From NCBI GenBank assembly GCA_965243325.1, contig CBDEUQ010000003.1:1798001-1862000 (forward strand): DNA of 64,000 nt. Direction: 5' to 3'. Both the position numbers and the translations under genes were made by a program. Below, one piece after another: positions 30,093 through 38,960 of this stretch; positions within the stretch are counted from its first letter, which is position 1, and each line of letters starts with the position of its first letter. Source of the DNA: JANQOH01 sp965243325 (lineage in GTDB: Bacteria > Pseudomonadota > Alphaproteobacteria > UBA7887). Below the pieces are notes generated by a model. It saw nothing but the letters and a program-made list of their open reading frames with translations. It made no database searches and was not told where the DNA came from.

Positions 30093-30476
30093 TCAGAACA
30101 TGCCGTTCGCGTGCGCGCTCGTCGCCGGTATCTCCTGCAGCACGTCCCAGTGCTCGACGATCTTGCCCCGCTCGTCCAGACGGAAGATGTCGATCCCCGC
30201 GTAGTCCCGGTCGCCCGGCCAGACCTGACGGCAATGCAGGACGACGAGGGCGCCCTCGGCCACGACGCGTTTGAACTCGACCGACTTGCCGGGATACTCG
30301 CGCGCCATCCTCTCGAAATATTCGATGAAGCCCGCTTTCCCCGTGGCGACGTGAGGATTGTGCTGGACGTACTCGTCGCCGACGTAGCGCTCGACGGCAA
30401 GGCGCGGCGCGCACCGGTTGAACATCAGGTCGTAGAAGGCAACCGCGTTCGCCTTGTTCCGTTCGAGATCGTGCAT
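30093..30476 (-). CDS. SnoaL-like / nuclear transport factor 2 fold protein
   Basis: A 127-residue protein with the NTF2-like pattern of SnoaL-type polyketide cyclases and of many small ester-cyclase-like proteins: NKANAVAFYDLMFNR, VGDEYVQHNPHVATGKAGFIEYF, VVAEGALVVLHCRQ and the final strand DIFRLDERGKIVEHWDVLQEIP. No pathway can be assigned. It lies 30 bases downstream of the second sulfite-oxidase paralogue on the same strand, so the two may be co-transcribed, and it converges with rpoD 50 bases away. Confidence 0.85.
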   Translation of the reverse strand: MHDLERNKANAVAFYDLMFNRCAPRLAVERYVGDEYVQHNPHVATGKAGFIEYFERMAREYPGKSVEFKRVVAEGALVVLHCRQVWPGDRDYAGIDIFRLDERGKIVEHWDVLQEIPATSAHANGMF

Positions 30477-30506
30477 CGCCTCCTCCGGGAGTGTCCGCGC
30501 TGATCG

Positions 30507-31622
30507 CTAACCGACGGTCACCGCCACCCGGTGCATCGCGTTGTTGAGATAGCCCTCCGGGTTCCAGGGGATCGCGTGGGGCTGGCCGACGCCGGCGGAG
30601 TCGACCGCTCGCGCCCAGACCTCGTAGTAGCCGGGGCCGGGGAAAGTCACCGTCGCGCGCCAGTTCTGCCACGCGTGGGGGTTCGCCGGGGCGTCGAGCG
30701 CCGCCGCCGTCCACGTCGCGCCGTGGTCGATCGACAGGCGCACGGCGGCCACCGTCCGGTCTCCCGCCCATGCGTGTCCCCGCACCTCCAGCGTTCGGCC
30801 GGCGATCGCGCGCCCCGTCTCCGGGCTCGTGATCAGCGACTTGACCGGCATCGCCTCGATGATGACGAAGTCCTCCTCCGGCGCCGTTCCGCCGGGCGCC
30901 ACCGGCCGGGCGGGCACCCGGTACGACGTGCCGGTCATCTTCGGGCCGTCGTGGACCCGGTCGCGCACGCGGACGCGGGTCAGCCACTTTTGCGAGCACG
31001 ACCCTGGCCACCCGGGAACGACGAGGCGGAGCGGCGCGCCGTTCATCGGGTGGATCGGCCCGCCGTTCTGGGCGAAGGCGACGAGGGTGTGCGGGTCCAT
31101 GGCCTTGGCGATCGGCACGCCGCGCGAGATCGGGAGTCGGCCCTCCGCGGCGGGCAGGCAGGTGTCGGCGCCTTCGTGGGCGGTGTACACGGCGCCGTCG
31201 CGGACGCCCGCCGCCTCGAGCACGTCGGCGAGCCGGACGCCGGTCCATTCCGAGCACGCGACGGCGCCCCAGGTCCACGGGTCGCCCCGCACCGGCGGGT
31301 CGAAGAAGGCGCGGCCGTTGCCGCCGCACTCGATCGTCAGGGCCTCGGTCACCACGTCGAACCGCCGCTTCAGATCCGTGATACCGAGGGAGAGCGGCCT
31401 GTCGACCAGCCCGTCGACGGTCAGCGTCCAGGCGTCCGCGTCGACGGCCCCAGGCGGCGCGCCGTTGTTGCGGACGAAGTGCCGCGCCGTCGGCGTGATC
31501 GGGTCGTCGAGCAGGTGCGGCGGCGTCTCGGCGTTTGCCAGCCGCTCGTCCAGCACGTCGAGGCCGTCCTTTCCCTCAACGACGCCGCCGGCCGGCCCCC
31601 GTTCTGCATCGTTCTCGCGCAT
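30507..31622 (-). CDS. Second sulfite oxidase family molybdenum enzyme, lacking an export signal
   Basis: A 371-residue paralogue of the enzyme at 16413-17708; the C-terminal two thirds is nearly the same (for example HPMNGAPLRLVVPGWPGSCSQKWLTR and GYYEVWARAVDSAGVGQPHAI). The Mo-ligand Cys is Cys99 (LTIECGGNGRAFFDPP), an offset of 60 residues that equals the missing Tat signal and linker. ATG at 31622 has a GGGGAGG site just upstream, so the short N-terminus (MRENDAERGPAG) looks genuine. It is predicted to be cytoplasmic, with no cytochrome gene next to it; the SnoaL-like gene follows. The substrate is unknown. Confidence 0.83.
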   Translation of the reverse strand: MRENDAERGPAGGVVEGKDGLDVLDERLANAETPPHLLDDPITPTARHFVRNNGAPPGAVDADAWTLTVDGLVDRPLSLGITDLKRRFDVVTEALTIECGGNGRAFFDPPVRGDPWTWGAVACSEWTGVRLADVLEAAGVRDGAVYTAHEGADTCLPAAEGRLPISRGVPIAKAMDPHTLVAFAQNGGPIHPMNGAPLRLVVPGWPGSCSQKWLTRVRVRDRVHDGPKMTGTSYRVPARPVAPGGTAPEEDFVIIEAMPVKSLITSPETGRAIAGRTLEVRGHAWAGDRTVAAVRLSIDHGATWTAAALDAPANPHAWQNWRATVTFPGPGYYEVWARAVDSAGVGQPHAIPWNPEGYLNNAMHRVAVTVG

Positions 31623-31811
31623 CGCCGCCTCCCCGTCGCCGGCCGCCCGCCGCGCGGCAACCTACGACAGGTCCGCCGGCGCGCGCCAGACGCCGCCGGG
31701 CCGCATCCCGACCGCCGCCGCGGCGGCTCATCGACCCGGCCCGCACGCTTGCCGCACGCGCGCGGCGGCGCCACAATGGCGGCGCCATCGTCGATGGGGA
31801 CGGAAGCCGTC

Positions 31812-33710
31812 ATGGCCGGTCGCTACCAAGAGGAGTACGCCCGGGCGCTCGCCGACCCGCGGGCGTTCTGGGCCGGGCAGGCGGAACGCATCGACTGGGT
31901 GCGGCGCTGGGACTCGGTGCTCGACGACAGCAGGCCGCCGTTCTACCGCTGGTTCGCTGGGGCGGAGGTCAACACCTGCCACAACGCGCTCGACCGCCAC
32001 GTCGAGTCCGGCCGGGCGGAGCAGGCGGCGTTGATCTGGGACAGCCCGGTCACCGGAACGGTGCGCCGCTACAGCTACCGCGAATTGCGCGACGCGACGG
32101 CGCTGTTCGCCGGCGCGCTCGCCGCGCGCGGCGTCCGCCGCGGCGACCGCGTGCTGATCTACATGCCGATGGTGCCGCAGGCGGTCATCGCCATGCTCGC
32201 GTGCGCGCGCATCGGCGCCGTGCATTCGGTCGTGTTCGGCGGCTTCGCGGCACGCGAGCTCGCCACCCGCATCGACGACGCAAGGCCGCGCGTGGTCGTC
32301 GCCGGAAGCTGCGGCTTCGAGCCCGGTCGCATCGTCGCCTACAAGCCGCTGCTCGACGCGGCGCTCGAGATCGCCGTGCACGAGCCGGAATGCTGCATCG
32401 TGCACCAGCGTCCGCAGGAGCCCGCGGCGCTGGTTCCCGGGCGCGACGTCTCGTGGGAGGAGGCGGAGGCCGTCGCCGTGCCGCACCCGTGCGTCCCCGT
32501 CGCGGCGACCGATCCGCTCTACATCCTCTACACGTCGGGCACCACGGGCGTGCCGAAGGGCGTGGTGCGCGACAATGGCGGCCACCTCGTCGCCCTCGCC
32601 TATTCGATGCCGGCGATCTACGACGCGCATCCGGGCGACGTGTTCTGGGCGGCGAGCGACGTGGGCTGGGTCGTCGGCCATTCCTACATCGTCTACGCAC
32701 CCCTCGTCCGCGGCTGTACCACGGTGCTGTACGAGGGCAAGCCGGTCGGCACGCCGGACGCGGGCGCGTTCTGGCGCGTCATCGCCGAACACCGGGTCAA
32801 GACCCTGTTCACCGCGCCGACCGCGTTCCGCGCCATCCGCCGCGACGACCCGGACGCCGAACGGCTCGCCGGCCACGACCTGGACTGCTTCCGGTCGCTG
32901 TTCCTCGCCGGCGAGCGCCTCGATCCCGACACGCTCGAGTGGGCGCGCCGGCATCTCGGCGTGCCGGTCATCGACCACTGGTGGCAGACCGAGACCGGCT
33001 GGCCGATCTGCGCCGACTGCGCCGGCCTCGAACTGATGCCCGTCAAGCCCGGATCGGCGACGGTGCCGGTGCCGGGTTTCCGGCTGCGCGTGCTCGACGA
33101 TTCCGGCGCCGAGGTGCCGCGCGGCGCCATCGGCGCGCTGGCCGTCGAGCTGCCGATGCCGCCCGGCTGTCTGCCCACCCTCTGGCGGAACGACGACGGC
33201 TACGTCGACTCCTACCTCCGCCGCTTCCCCGGCTACTACCAGTCGGGCGATGCCGGCTACGTCGACGACGACGGGTACGTCTTCGTCATGTCGCGGACCG
33301 ACGACATCATCAACGTCGCCGGCCACCGCTTGTCGACGGGCGGCATGGAAGAGGTGCTGGCGGACCATCCCGACGTCGCCGAATGCGCGGTCGTCGGCGT
33401 GGCCGACCGCCTCAAGGGAGAGTTGCCGCTCGGGATGCTCGTGCTGCAGGCGGGCGTCGACCGGCCGCACGGCGACGTCGTGGGCGAGGTGGTGAAGCTG
33501 GTGCGCGAGCGTATCGGCCCGGTCGCCGCCTTCCGCACGGCCATCGTCGTCGACCGTCTGCCGAAGACGCGGTCGGGAAAGATCCTGCGCGGCACCATGA
33601 AGAAGATCGCCGACGGCGCGGACTGGACCATGCCGGCGACCGTCGACGACCCGGCAATCTTCGGCGAGATCGCCGACGCCCTGCGCGGCGCCGGCTACCC
33701 GCGCGCGTGA
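31812..33710 (+). CDS. prpE: Propionate-CoA ligase type acyl-CoA synthetase
   Basis: A 632-residue AMP-forming ligase. It begins with the ACS-type N-terminal domain (YQEEYARALADPRAFWAGQAERIDW; NTCHNALDRHVESGRAEQAALIWDSP). The P-loop is YILYTSGTTGVPKGVVRD, A5 is IDHWWQTETGWPI, and the C-terminal lysine motif is LPKTRSGKILRGTM. The layout, with DVGWVVGHSYIVYAPL, is that of PrpE, which makes propionyl-CoA; some relatives take other short acids. ATG at 31812 lies in the 189-base region divergent from the sulfite-oxidase paralogue. The stop overlaps the Nudix start (GTGA). Confidence 0.87.
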   Translation: MAGRYQEEYARALADPRAFWAGQAERIDWVRRWDSVLDDSRPPFYRWFAGAEVNTCHNALDRHVESGRAEQAALIWDSPVTGTVRRYSYRELRDATALFAGALAARGVRRGDRVLIYMPMVPQAVIAMLACARIGAVHSVVFGGFAARELATRIDDARPRVVVAGSCGFEPGRIVAYKPLLDAALEIAVHEPECCIVHQRPQEPAALVPGRDVSWEEAEAVAVPHPCVPVAATDPLYILYTSGTTGVPKGVVRDNGGHLVALAYSMPAIYDAHPGDVFWAASDVGWVVGHSYIVYAPLVRGCTTVLYEGKPVGTPDAGAFWRVIAEHRVKTLFTAPTAFRAIRRDDPDAERLAGHDLDCFRSLFLAGERLDPDTLEWARRHLGVPVIDHWWQTETGWPICADCAGLELMPVKPGSATVPVPGFRLRVLDDSGAEVPRGAIGALAVELPMPPGCLPTLWRNDDGYVDSYLRRFPGYYQSGDAGYVDDDGYVFVMSRTDDIINVAGHRLSTGGMEEVLADHPDVAECAVVGVADRLKGELPLGMLVLQAGVDRPHGDVVGEVVKLVRERIGPVAAFRTAIVVDRLPKTRSGKILRGTMKKIADGADWTMPATVDDPAIFGEIADALRGAGYPRA

Positions 33711-34129
33711 GCGGCGAGCCCGGGCCCGAGAACCTGCGCGTCTACGGCATCCTCATGCGCGCCGGCCGCGCCCTGATGGCGGCCGAGCGTGTGGCCGGGC
33801 GGGCCGTGCTCAAGTTCCCGGGCGGCGCCGTCGAGGCCGGAGAGACCCCGGAAACGGCGCTGGTGCGCGAGTTCGACGAGGAAACCGGCCTCGCCGTCGC
33901 CGTCGTCGCCATGCTGCATGCGCCGGGAACGCTGTTCAGCCCGTGGACGCTCAGGCCCTACACCCCGCTGTTCTATGCGGTCGCGGGCGGCGGTGCGCCG
34001 CGCGTGCCCGTGCACGAAGACCTCACGCTGTCCTTCGTCGTCCCCGACGACGCAATCGCCGACGGCCGGATGGCCGACCCCGACCGGGTCGCTCTCGCCC
34101 GCGCCGCGGCCTTGGGAGAATGCTCATGA
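33707..34129 (+). CDS. Nudix hydrolase
   Basis: A 140-residue Nudix protein. The box GGAVEAGETPETALVREFDEETGL matches Gx5Ex7REUxEExGU. The substrate is some nucleoside-diphosphate-linked compound; nothing narrows it. GTG at 33707 overlaps the preceding stop and the TGA overlaps the next ATG, so it is embedded in a translationally coupled run between the acyl-CoA synthetase and the amidohydrolase. A role in sanitising an intermediate or a CoA ester is possible but unproven. Confidence 0.85.
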   Translation: MSGEPGPENLRVYGILMRAGRALMAAERVAGRAVLKFPGGAVEAGETPETALVREFDEETGLAVAVVAMLHAPGTLFSPWTLRPYTPLFYAVAGGGAPRVPVHEDLTLSFVVPDDAIADGRMADPDRVALARAAALGECS

Positions 34130-35877
34130 CCCTCGATCTCCTGATTCGCGGCGCCGCCGTCGTCGACGGTTCGGGCGCGCCGCGCTACCGCGCCGACGTC
34201 GGTGTCGAGTCGGGCCGCATCGTCGACATCGGGCGCATCCGCGCGCCGGCGGAGCGGACGATCGACGCCGACGGGCTGATCCTCGCGCCCGGCTTCATCG
34301 ACGGGCACACGCACATGGATGCGCAGGTCGCTTGGGACCCGCTCGGCAGCTGTTCGTGCTGGCACGGCGTGACCAGCGTCATCATGGGCAATTGCGGCTT
34401 CGCGCTCGCGCCCTGCCGCCCGGACCAGCGCGAATGGATCGCGCGCTGCCTCGAGGCGGTGGAGGACATCCCGACCTCCGCCATGATGACGGGCATCGAC
34501 TGGACGTGGGAGAGCTTCCCCGAATATCTGGCGACCGTCGAGGCGCTGCCCAAGGCGATCAACTACGGCGCCTATATCGGCCACTCGGCGCTGCGCATGT
34601 ACGCGATGGGCGAACGCGCGCTGACCGAGGTCGCGACCGACGATGACCTCGCGACTATGGGCGACGCCGTGCGCGAGGCGCTCCAGGTCGGGGCGATGGG
34701 CTTGTCCACGTCGCGCGCGACCACCCACGTCACGCCCGACGGCACGCCGGTGCCGAGCCGCATCGCCGAATGGCGCGAGATCGACGTCCTCGTCGACGCG
34801 ATGGCCGAGATGAACGCCGGCGTGTTCCAGATCGGACCCGACGTTTCCAGCGGTGCGGCGCAGCGCGCGTTCCTCGAGCGCCTGCGCAAGGTCGCGCTCG
34901 ACAGCGGCCGTCCGGTGATGTTCGGGACCATCTCGACGCGGCAGGGCATCGAGCCGATGCCGTGGCGGGATCAGGTCGACTACATCGACCGGACCGTCGC
35001 CGCCGGCGGCCGCATGTTCGGCCAGACGACGACGCGGCCGATCAACGCCATATTCTCGTTCAAATCCTACCTCCCGTTCGACGCTCTTCCCGCGTGGCGG
35101 TCGCTGCGCGCGCAACCGCACGAACGTCAGAAGCAGTGCCTGCGCGACCCGGAGACCCGGGCGCGGCTGGTCGCCGAGGAACGCCTGATGACGCCGTTGT
35201 CTGCGGGCGAGTTCCAGGGCGGCGGCGCCGCGACCACCGATCCCCGCCGGCCGGATTACGGGAACCTCTACGCGCTCCGCGGCACCGACTGGGACGATCC
35301 GACCGTCGCCGAGCTGGCCGAACGGCGCGGCGCGCACCCCGTCGGCGTGATGATCGACCTGATGCTCGACGACGAGGACCAGATTTTCGTCCAGCCCCTG
35401 GTCAACGAGACGCCGGCGGTGGTCCGCGGCATGCTCGAGCACCCGCGCACGCTCGCCACGTTCTCCGATTCCGGCGCCCACGTCTGCCAGGAGATGGGGT
35501 CGTCGCTGCAGACCCACATGCTGAGCTACTGGGTACGCGACAAGCAGGCGTTCACGCTCGAGGAAGCGGTCCGCATGCTGACGTTCGACAACGCATCGGC
35601 GTGGGAGCTGCCCGACCGCGGCCTCGTGCGCCGCGGATATGTCGCCGATCTGGTGCTGTTCGACGAGGCAAGCGTTAAGCCGCGCCTGCCGACCGTGCAG
35701 ACCGATCTCCCCGGCGGCGCGCGGCGCCTCGTGCAAAAGGCCGACGGCATCGCCGCGACCGTCGTCGGCGGTGCGGTCACCCTCGTCGACGGCGAGGCCA
35801 CGGGCAAGACGCCGGGACGGCTGCTCAAGGGGCCGTGGCCGGGCTCGGAAAATTCTTGTATGCGAGCAACCGCATGA
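34126..35877 (+). CDS. D-aminoacylase/N-acyl-D-amino-acid deacylase family amidohydrolase
   Basis: A 583-residue metal-dependent amidohydrolase. Seen: the N-terminal composite strand LLIRGAAVVDGSG, the metal motif GFIDGHTHMDAQVAWDP, the VIMGNCGFALAPCRP loop of the D-aminoacylase subfamily, a third metal region FSDSGAHVCQEM, and the C-terminal strand RGYVADLVLFDEASVKPRLP. Members hydrolyse N-acyl-D-amino acids, cyclic amides and related bonds; exact substrate unknown. ATG at 34126 overlaps the Nudix stop. The stop at 35877 overlaps the likely Rieske start. Confidence 0.85.
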   Translation: MTLDLLIRGAAVVDGSGAPRYRADVGVESGRIVDIGRIRAPAERTIDADGLILAPGFIDGHTHMDAQVAWDPLGSCSCWHGVTSVIMGNCGFALAPCRPDQREWIARCLEAVEDIPTSAMMTGIDWTWESFPEYLATVEALPKAINYGAYIGHSALRMYAMGERALTEVATDDDLATMGDAVREALQVGAMGLSTSRATTHVTPDGTPVPSRIAEWREIDVLVDAMAEMNAGVFQIGPDVSSGAAQRAFLERLRKVALDSGRPVMFGTISTRQGIEPMPWRDQVDYIDRTVAAGGRMFGQTTTRPINAIFSFKSYLPFDALPAWRSLRAQPHERQKQCLRDPETRARLVAEERLMTPLSAGEFQGGGAATTDPRRPDYGNLYALRGTDWDDPTVAELAERRGAHPVGVMIDLMLDDEDQIFVQPLVNETPAVVRGMLEHPRTLATFSDSGAHVCQEMGSSLQTHMLSYWVRDKQAFTLEEAVRMLTFDNASAWELPDRGLVRRGYVADLVLFDEASVKPRLPTVQTDLPGGARRLVQKADGIAATVVGGAVTLVDGEATGKTPGRLLKGPWPGSENSCMRATA

Positions 35878-36551
35878 GTGCTTTAATCCGCTCGCCCGCA
35901 GCCGGGCGGGGTACGAGGGAGGCGGAAATTCGCGCGACACGGTGTGCCGAGTGCGGCTCCCTCGACGAATCTTCGTGGTGCCGCCGCGGCGTTCTCGCCG
36001 GCATTCCGGCGTGGGCGGTGGCGGCGGCGGGCTGGCCGTGGGGCCGGGGCGCCCGCGCCGAGGACGGGGAGACCGATCCGAAGCGCATGCGCCCGCAGCC
36101 CGGGGACCGGCTCGCGTTCTCGCGCGGCAAGCGCAAGGGCGAGGTCATCGCACCGGGCGACATCGAGCTCGCGGCGAAGCCCACCTTCGCTTTCCCGTAC
36201 GATCCGGCGGGCGGCGTCCTGCGCAACGGTACGCGTCTCAACCAGGTGCTCGTGCTGCGCCTCGCCGACGACGTGTACACCGACGAGGTCAAGGAACGCT
36301 CCGCCGGCGGCGTGATCGCCTATTCGGCGGTGTGCACGCACGAAAAATGCACGGTTATCGGATGGCATCGGGAAGACCATGTGTTCATCTGTCCGTGTCA
36401 CGAAACCAATTTCGACCCGAAGGACGGCGCTCGGGTCCTGTCGGGGCCGGCGCGCAGGCCGTTGCCGGCCCTGCCGTTGAAGATCGTCGACGACGCGCTG
36501 ACCGTCGCCGACGTTTTCACCGGACGTGTTGGCGGGCGGCGGACGAGTTAG
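35874..36551 (+). CDS. Tat-exported Rieske [2Fe-2S] protein
   Basis: A 225-residue protein with a twin-arginine segment (SWCRRGVLAGIPAWAVAAAGWPWG). The C-terminal Rieske domain has CTHEKC and CPCHETNFDPKDG, the Cys-x-His and Cys-x2-His cluster ligands. ATG at 35874 gives an ATGA overlap with the amidohydrolase stop; a start at 35835 is also open. It ends 50 bases before the PQQ dehydrogenase, so it may carry electrons in that pathway instead of the usual cytochrome. It is not part of a bc1 operon: no cytochrome b gene is near. Four extra cysteines precede the Tat helix, two of them as CAEC; their role is unclear. Confidence 0.85.
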   Translation: MSALIRSPAAGRGTREAEIRATRCAECGSLDESSWCRRGVLAGIPAWAVAAAGWPWGRGARAEDGETDPKRMRPQPGDRLAFSRGKRKGEVIAPGDIELAAKPTFAFPYDPAGGVLRNGTRLNQVLVLRLADDVYTDEVKERSAGGVIAYSAVCTHEKCTVIGWHREDHVFICPCHETNFDPKDGARVLSGPARRPLPALPLKIVDDALTVADVFTGRVGGRRTS

Positions 36552-36601
36552 GAAGCCGCCGACTGCGCCGTCGCCGACGAGACAACTGAGGAGAAACTTA
36601 G

Positions 36602-38326
36602 ATGGCTATCGCAAGAACGTTGACAGGGGCGTTGCTGGCAACGGCGCTCGTCCTGCCGGGAATCGCCGCTGCCGACATGCACGGCAGCTATTCCACGATA
36701 ACCGACGAGCGCCTTGCCAACCCCGAGCCGCACAACTGGCTGATGTATCGCGGCAACTACGAGGGCTGGGGGTACAGTCCGCTCGACCAGATCAACACCT
36801 CGAACGTCGCCAACCTGCAGCCGGCCTGGGCGTATTCGACCAGCGTCGGCGAAGGGCACCAGTCGCCGCCCATCGTCAACGACGGCATCATGTTCATCAC
36901 CACGCCGCAGAATCAGGTCATCGCGCTCGACGCATCGACCGGCGACACGATCTGGCGGTTCAAGCACGAGATCCCCGAGGAGCTGTGGCAGGTCCACCCG
37001 ACCAACCGCGGCGTCGGCCTCTACGGCGACAACGTCTACGTGGTGACGACCGACTGCCACGTCATCGCGCTCGACGCGGCGACGGGCACCGAGGTCTGGC
37101 GCACGGCGACAGACAGCTGGGAGAACGGCTACTACATGACCATGGCGCCGCTGATCGCGGAAGGAACGGTCATGGTCGGCACCTCGGGCGGCGAATACGG
37201 CATTCGCGGCCACATCACCGCGCTCGACGCCGCGACCGGCGAGACCCTGTGGGTCACCCACAGCATCCCCGGACCGGGCGAGTTCGGCCACGACACGTGG
37301 GAGGGCGACGACTGGAAGACCGGCGGCGCGTCGATCTGGCTCACCGGCAACTACGACTCCGAGACCGGAATCTCCTACTGGGGCACCGGCAACGCCGCGC
37401 CGTGGACCGGCGACACGCACCCCGGTGACAATCTCTACACGACGTCCGCCATCGCCGTCCGCGTCTCCGACGGCGAGCTCGTCGGCCATCACCAGTACCA
37501 CTGGAACGACTCGTGGGACTGGGATGAGGTCTCGACGCCGATCCTGCTGCCGGTCGAGAAGGACGGCCAGCAGATCAACGGTCTCGCCCACGCCGGCCGC
37601 AACGGCTACCTGTGGGTGCTCGACCGCGGCACCGGTGCGGAGATCGGCTTCGTCGATGCGCACAAGTACGTCGCTCAGGACGTGTTCACGTCCATCGATC
37701 CGGTAACCGGCCGGCCGACCTACGACGAGGAGAAGAAGCCGCGGGTCGGGCGCTTCACGCGCTTCTGTCCGTCGCTGTGGGGCGGCAAGGACTGGCCGCC
37801 GGAGGCCTACAACCCGAAGACCGGCCTGTTCTATATCCCGGCGAACGACAACCTGTGCGGCTCGCTCGTCGGCGAGATCCAGGAGTACGTGCCCGGCGAG
37901 CTGTGGCTCGGCGTGCCGATCCCCGACATCCAGATGTATCTCGAGGAAGGTGCCGAGTACATCGGCGAGGTGCAGGCCTGGAACCTGAACACCGGCGAGG
38001 AAGTCTGGACGTCGCAGTTCGAGTCGTTCAACTGGGGCCCGCTTCTGACCACCGGTGGCAACCTCGTGTTCGGCGGCGGCACTTGGGACCGCTATTTCCG
38101 CGCCTTCGACGCGGAGACCGGCGAGATCCTGTGGCAGTTCCGCACCAACTCCGGCATCACCGCGGTGCCCGCGTCTTACGCCATTGACGGCACGCAGTAC
38201 GTCGCCGTGCAGGCGGGCTGGGGCGTTGACGCGGTCCGCATGGAGGACTCGCTGAACGCCAACACCGACTACAACATCAAGACGCCCACCGGCGGTGTGC
38301 TCTGGGTATTCGCTCTCGGCGAGTAA
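36602..38326 (+). CDS. PQQ-dependent alcohol dehydrogenase with lanthanide-type Asp-x-Asp signature
   Basis: A 574-residue periplasmic quinoprotein. A signal peptide is cleaved after about residue 24 (VLPGIAAA-D). An eight-bladed propeller follows with repeated tryptophan-docking motifs (ALDASTGDTIWRF, ALDAATGTEVWRT, ALDAATGETLWVT, AFDAETGEILWQF). The metal and active-site residues are Glu198 (SGGEYGIRGH), Asn264 (GTGNAAPW) and Asp306 with Asp308 (WDWDE). The extra Asp two residues after the catalytic Asp is the mark of lanthanide-dependent enzymes such as XoxF and PedH. The adjacent-cysteine disulfide of methanol dehydrogenases is absent, and so is a fused cytochrome. A GAGGAG site precedes the ATG. 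Confidence 0.88.
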   Translation: MAIARTLTGALLATALVLPGIAAADMHGSYSTITDERLANPEPHNWLMYRGNYEGWGYSPLDQINTSNVANLQPAWAYSTSVGEGHQSPPIVNDGIMFITTPQNQVIALDASTGDTIWRFKHEIPEELWQVHPTNRGVGLYGDNVYVVTTDCHVIALDAATGTEVWRTATDSWENGYYMTMAPLIAEGTVMVGTSGGEYGIRGHITALDAATGETLWVTHSIPGPGEFGHDTWEGDDWKTGGASIWLTGNYDSETGISYWGTGNAAPWTGDTHPGDNLYTTSAIAVRVSDGELVGHHQYHWNDSWDWDEVSTPILLPVEKDGQQINGLAHAGRNGYLWVLDRGTGAEIGFVDAHKYVAQDVFTSIDPVTGRPTYDEEKKPRVGRFTRFCPSLWGGKDWPPEAYNPKTGLFYIPANDNLCGSLVGEIQEYVPGELWLGVPIPDIQMYLEEGAEYIGEVQAWNLNTGEEVWTSQFESFNWGPLLTTGGNLVFGGGTWDRYFRAFDAETGEILWQFRTNSGITAVPASYAIDGTQYVAVQAGWGVDAVRMEDSLNANTDYNIKTPTGGVLWVFALGE

Positions 38327-38350
38327 CCGGGTCGACACCGACCGTTTCCG

Positions 38351-38384
38351 AGGCCGGCCGTCGGTTCGACGGCCGGCCTTTTTT
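38351..38384 (+). terminator. Rho-independent terminator after the PQQ dehydrogenase
   Basis: A perfect 13-bp stem (aggccggccgtcg at 38351-38363 with its complement at 38367-38379) around a 3-base loop is followed by a T run through 38384. It starts 24 bases after the dehydrogenase stop. The hypothetical gene beyond lies on the other strand. Confidence 0.93.
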
Positions 38385-38473
38385 CTTGCGCGACGACCAT
38401 CGGCCCGCCGGCGTCCGGCTGGCTTTCGGGGACGGAAGTTCCGGCGGCACGCATTTCCTGCCGCCGCGCCGCA

Positions 38474-38842
38474 TCAGAAATCGCGCAACGCCGGGTTGAC
38501 ATTCCCGGTACCGCTCGCCGGCGGCGGAACGGCCTCCGGAGGTGCGGAGCGGAGGATCTCGTCGACCGTCATGGGCTGCGGCGTCGCAGGCGCCGCAGGA
38601 GCGGCGGGCGCGGCGGCGCGCACCGCGAGCCGGCGGCAATCCCGCGGCGTGCAGAACATGGTCTCGCCGCTCGCCGTATCGCTCACGAACGCGCCGCCGC
38701 CGGCGTCGGCGGCGGCGAGGATCGCGATCGCGTAGCGGCGTTCGTCGTCTTCGTCCGCGCGCGGCGCGGCGCCGGCGAGGACGACGGCGGCGGCCGCGGC
38801 GATCAGCGCGGCGCCGGCAAGAACGGTTGGCGGTCGGAGCAT
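38474..38842 (-). CDS. Small secreted protein of unknown function
   Basis: A 122-residue protein I do not recognise. It begins with a signal peptide-like helix (VLAGAALIAAAAAVVLAGAAP), then a charged DEDDERRY stretch. A compact segment with two cysteines follows (MFCTPRDCRRLAV) and an Ala/Pro-rich tail containing MTVDEILRSAPPE. The pattern ADAGGGAFVSDTASGETMFCTP suggests a small periplasmic domain. ATG at 38842 fits the signal peptide. It is convergent with the PQQ dehydrogenase and divergent from cinA, with 118 bases between. Confidence 0.65.
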   Translation of the reverse strand: MLRPPTVLAGAALIAAAAAVVLAGAAPRADEDDERRYAIAILAAADAGGGAFVSDTASGETMFCTPRDCRRLAVRAAAPAAPAAPATPQPMTVDEILRSAPPEAVPPPASGTGNVNPALRDF

Positions 38843-38960
38843 GGCCACTTCCCTCGTGTTCGGCTCGGTGGATGGCGCCACGATGCGCGCGCGCCGCGGT
38901 CGGTGCAAGCCGGCCAAGACGCTGCTATAAGGCGCCCGCGAAGGTCGCGCGGGAGGCGTC

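Noticed and set aside
35874..36551. Rieske subunit of the cytochrome bc1 complex
   Set aside because: No cytochrome b or c1 genes are adjacent and the protein is encoded within a catabolic run next to a PQQ dehydrogenase.
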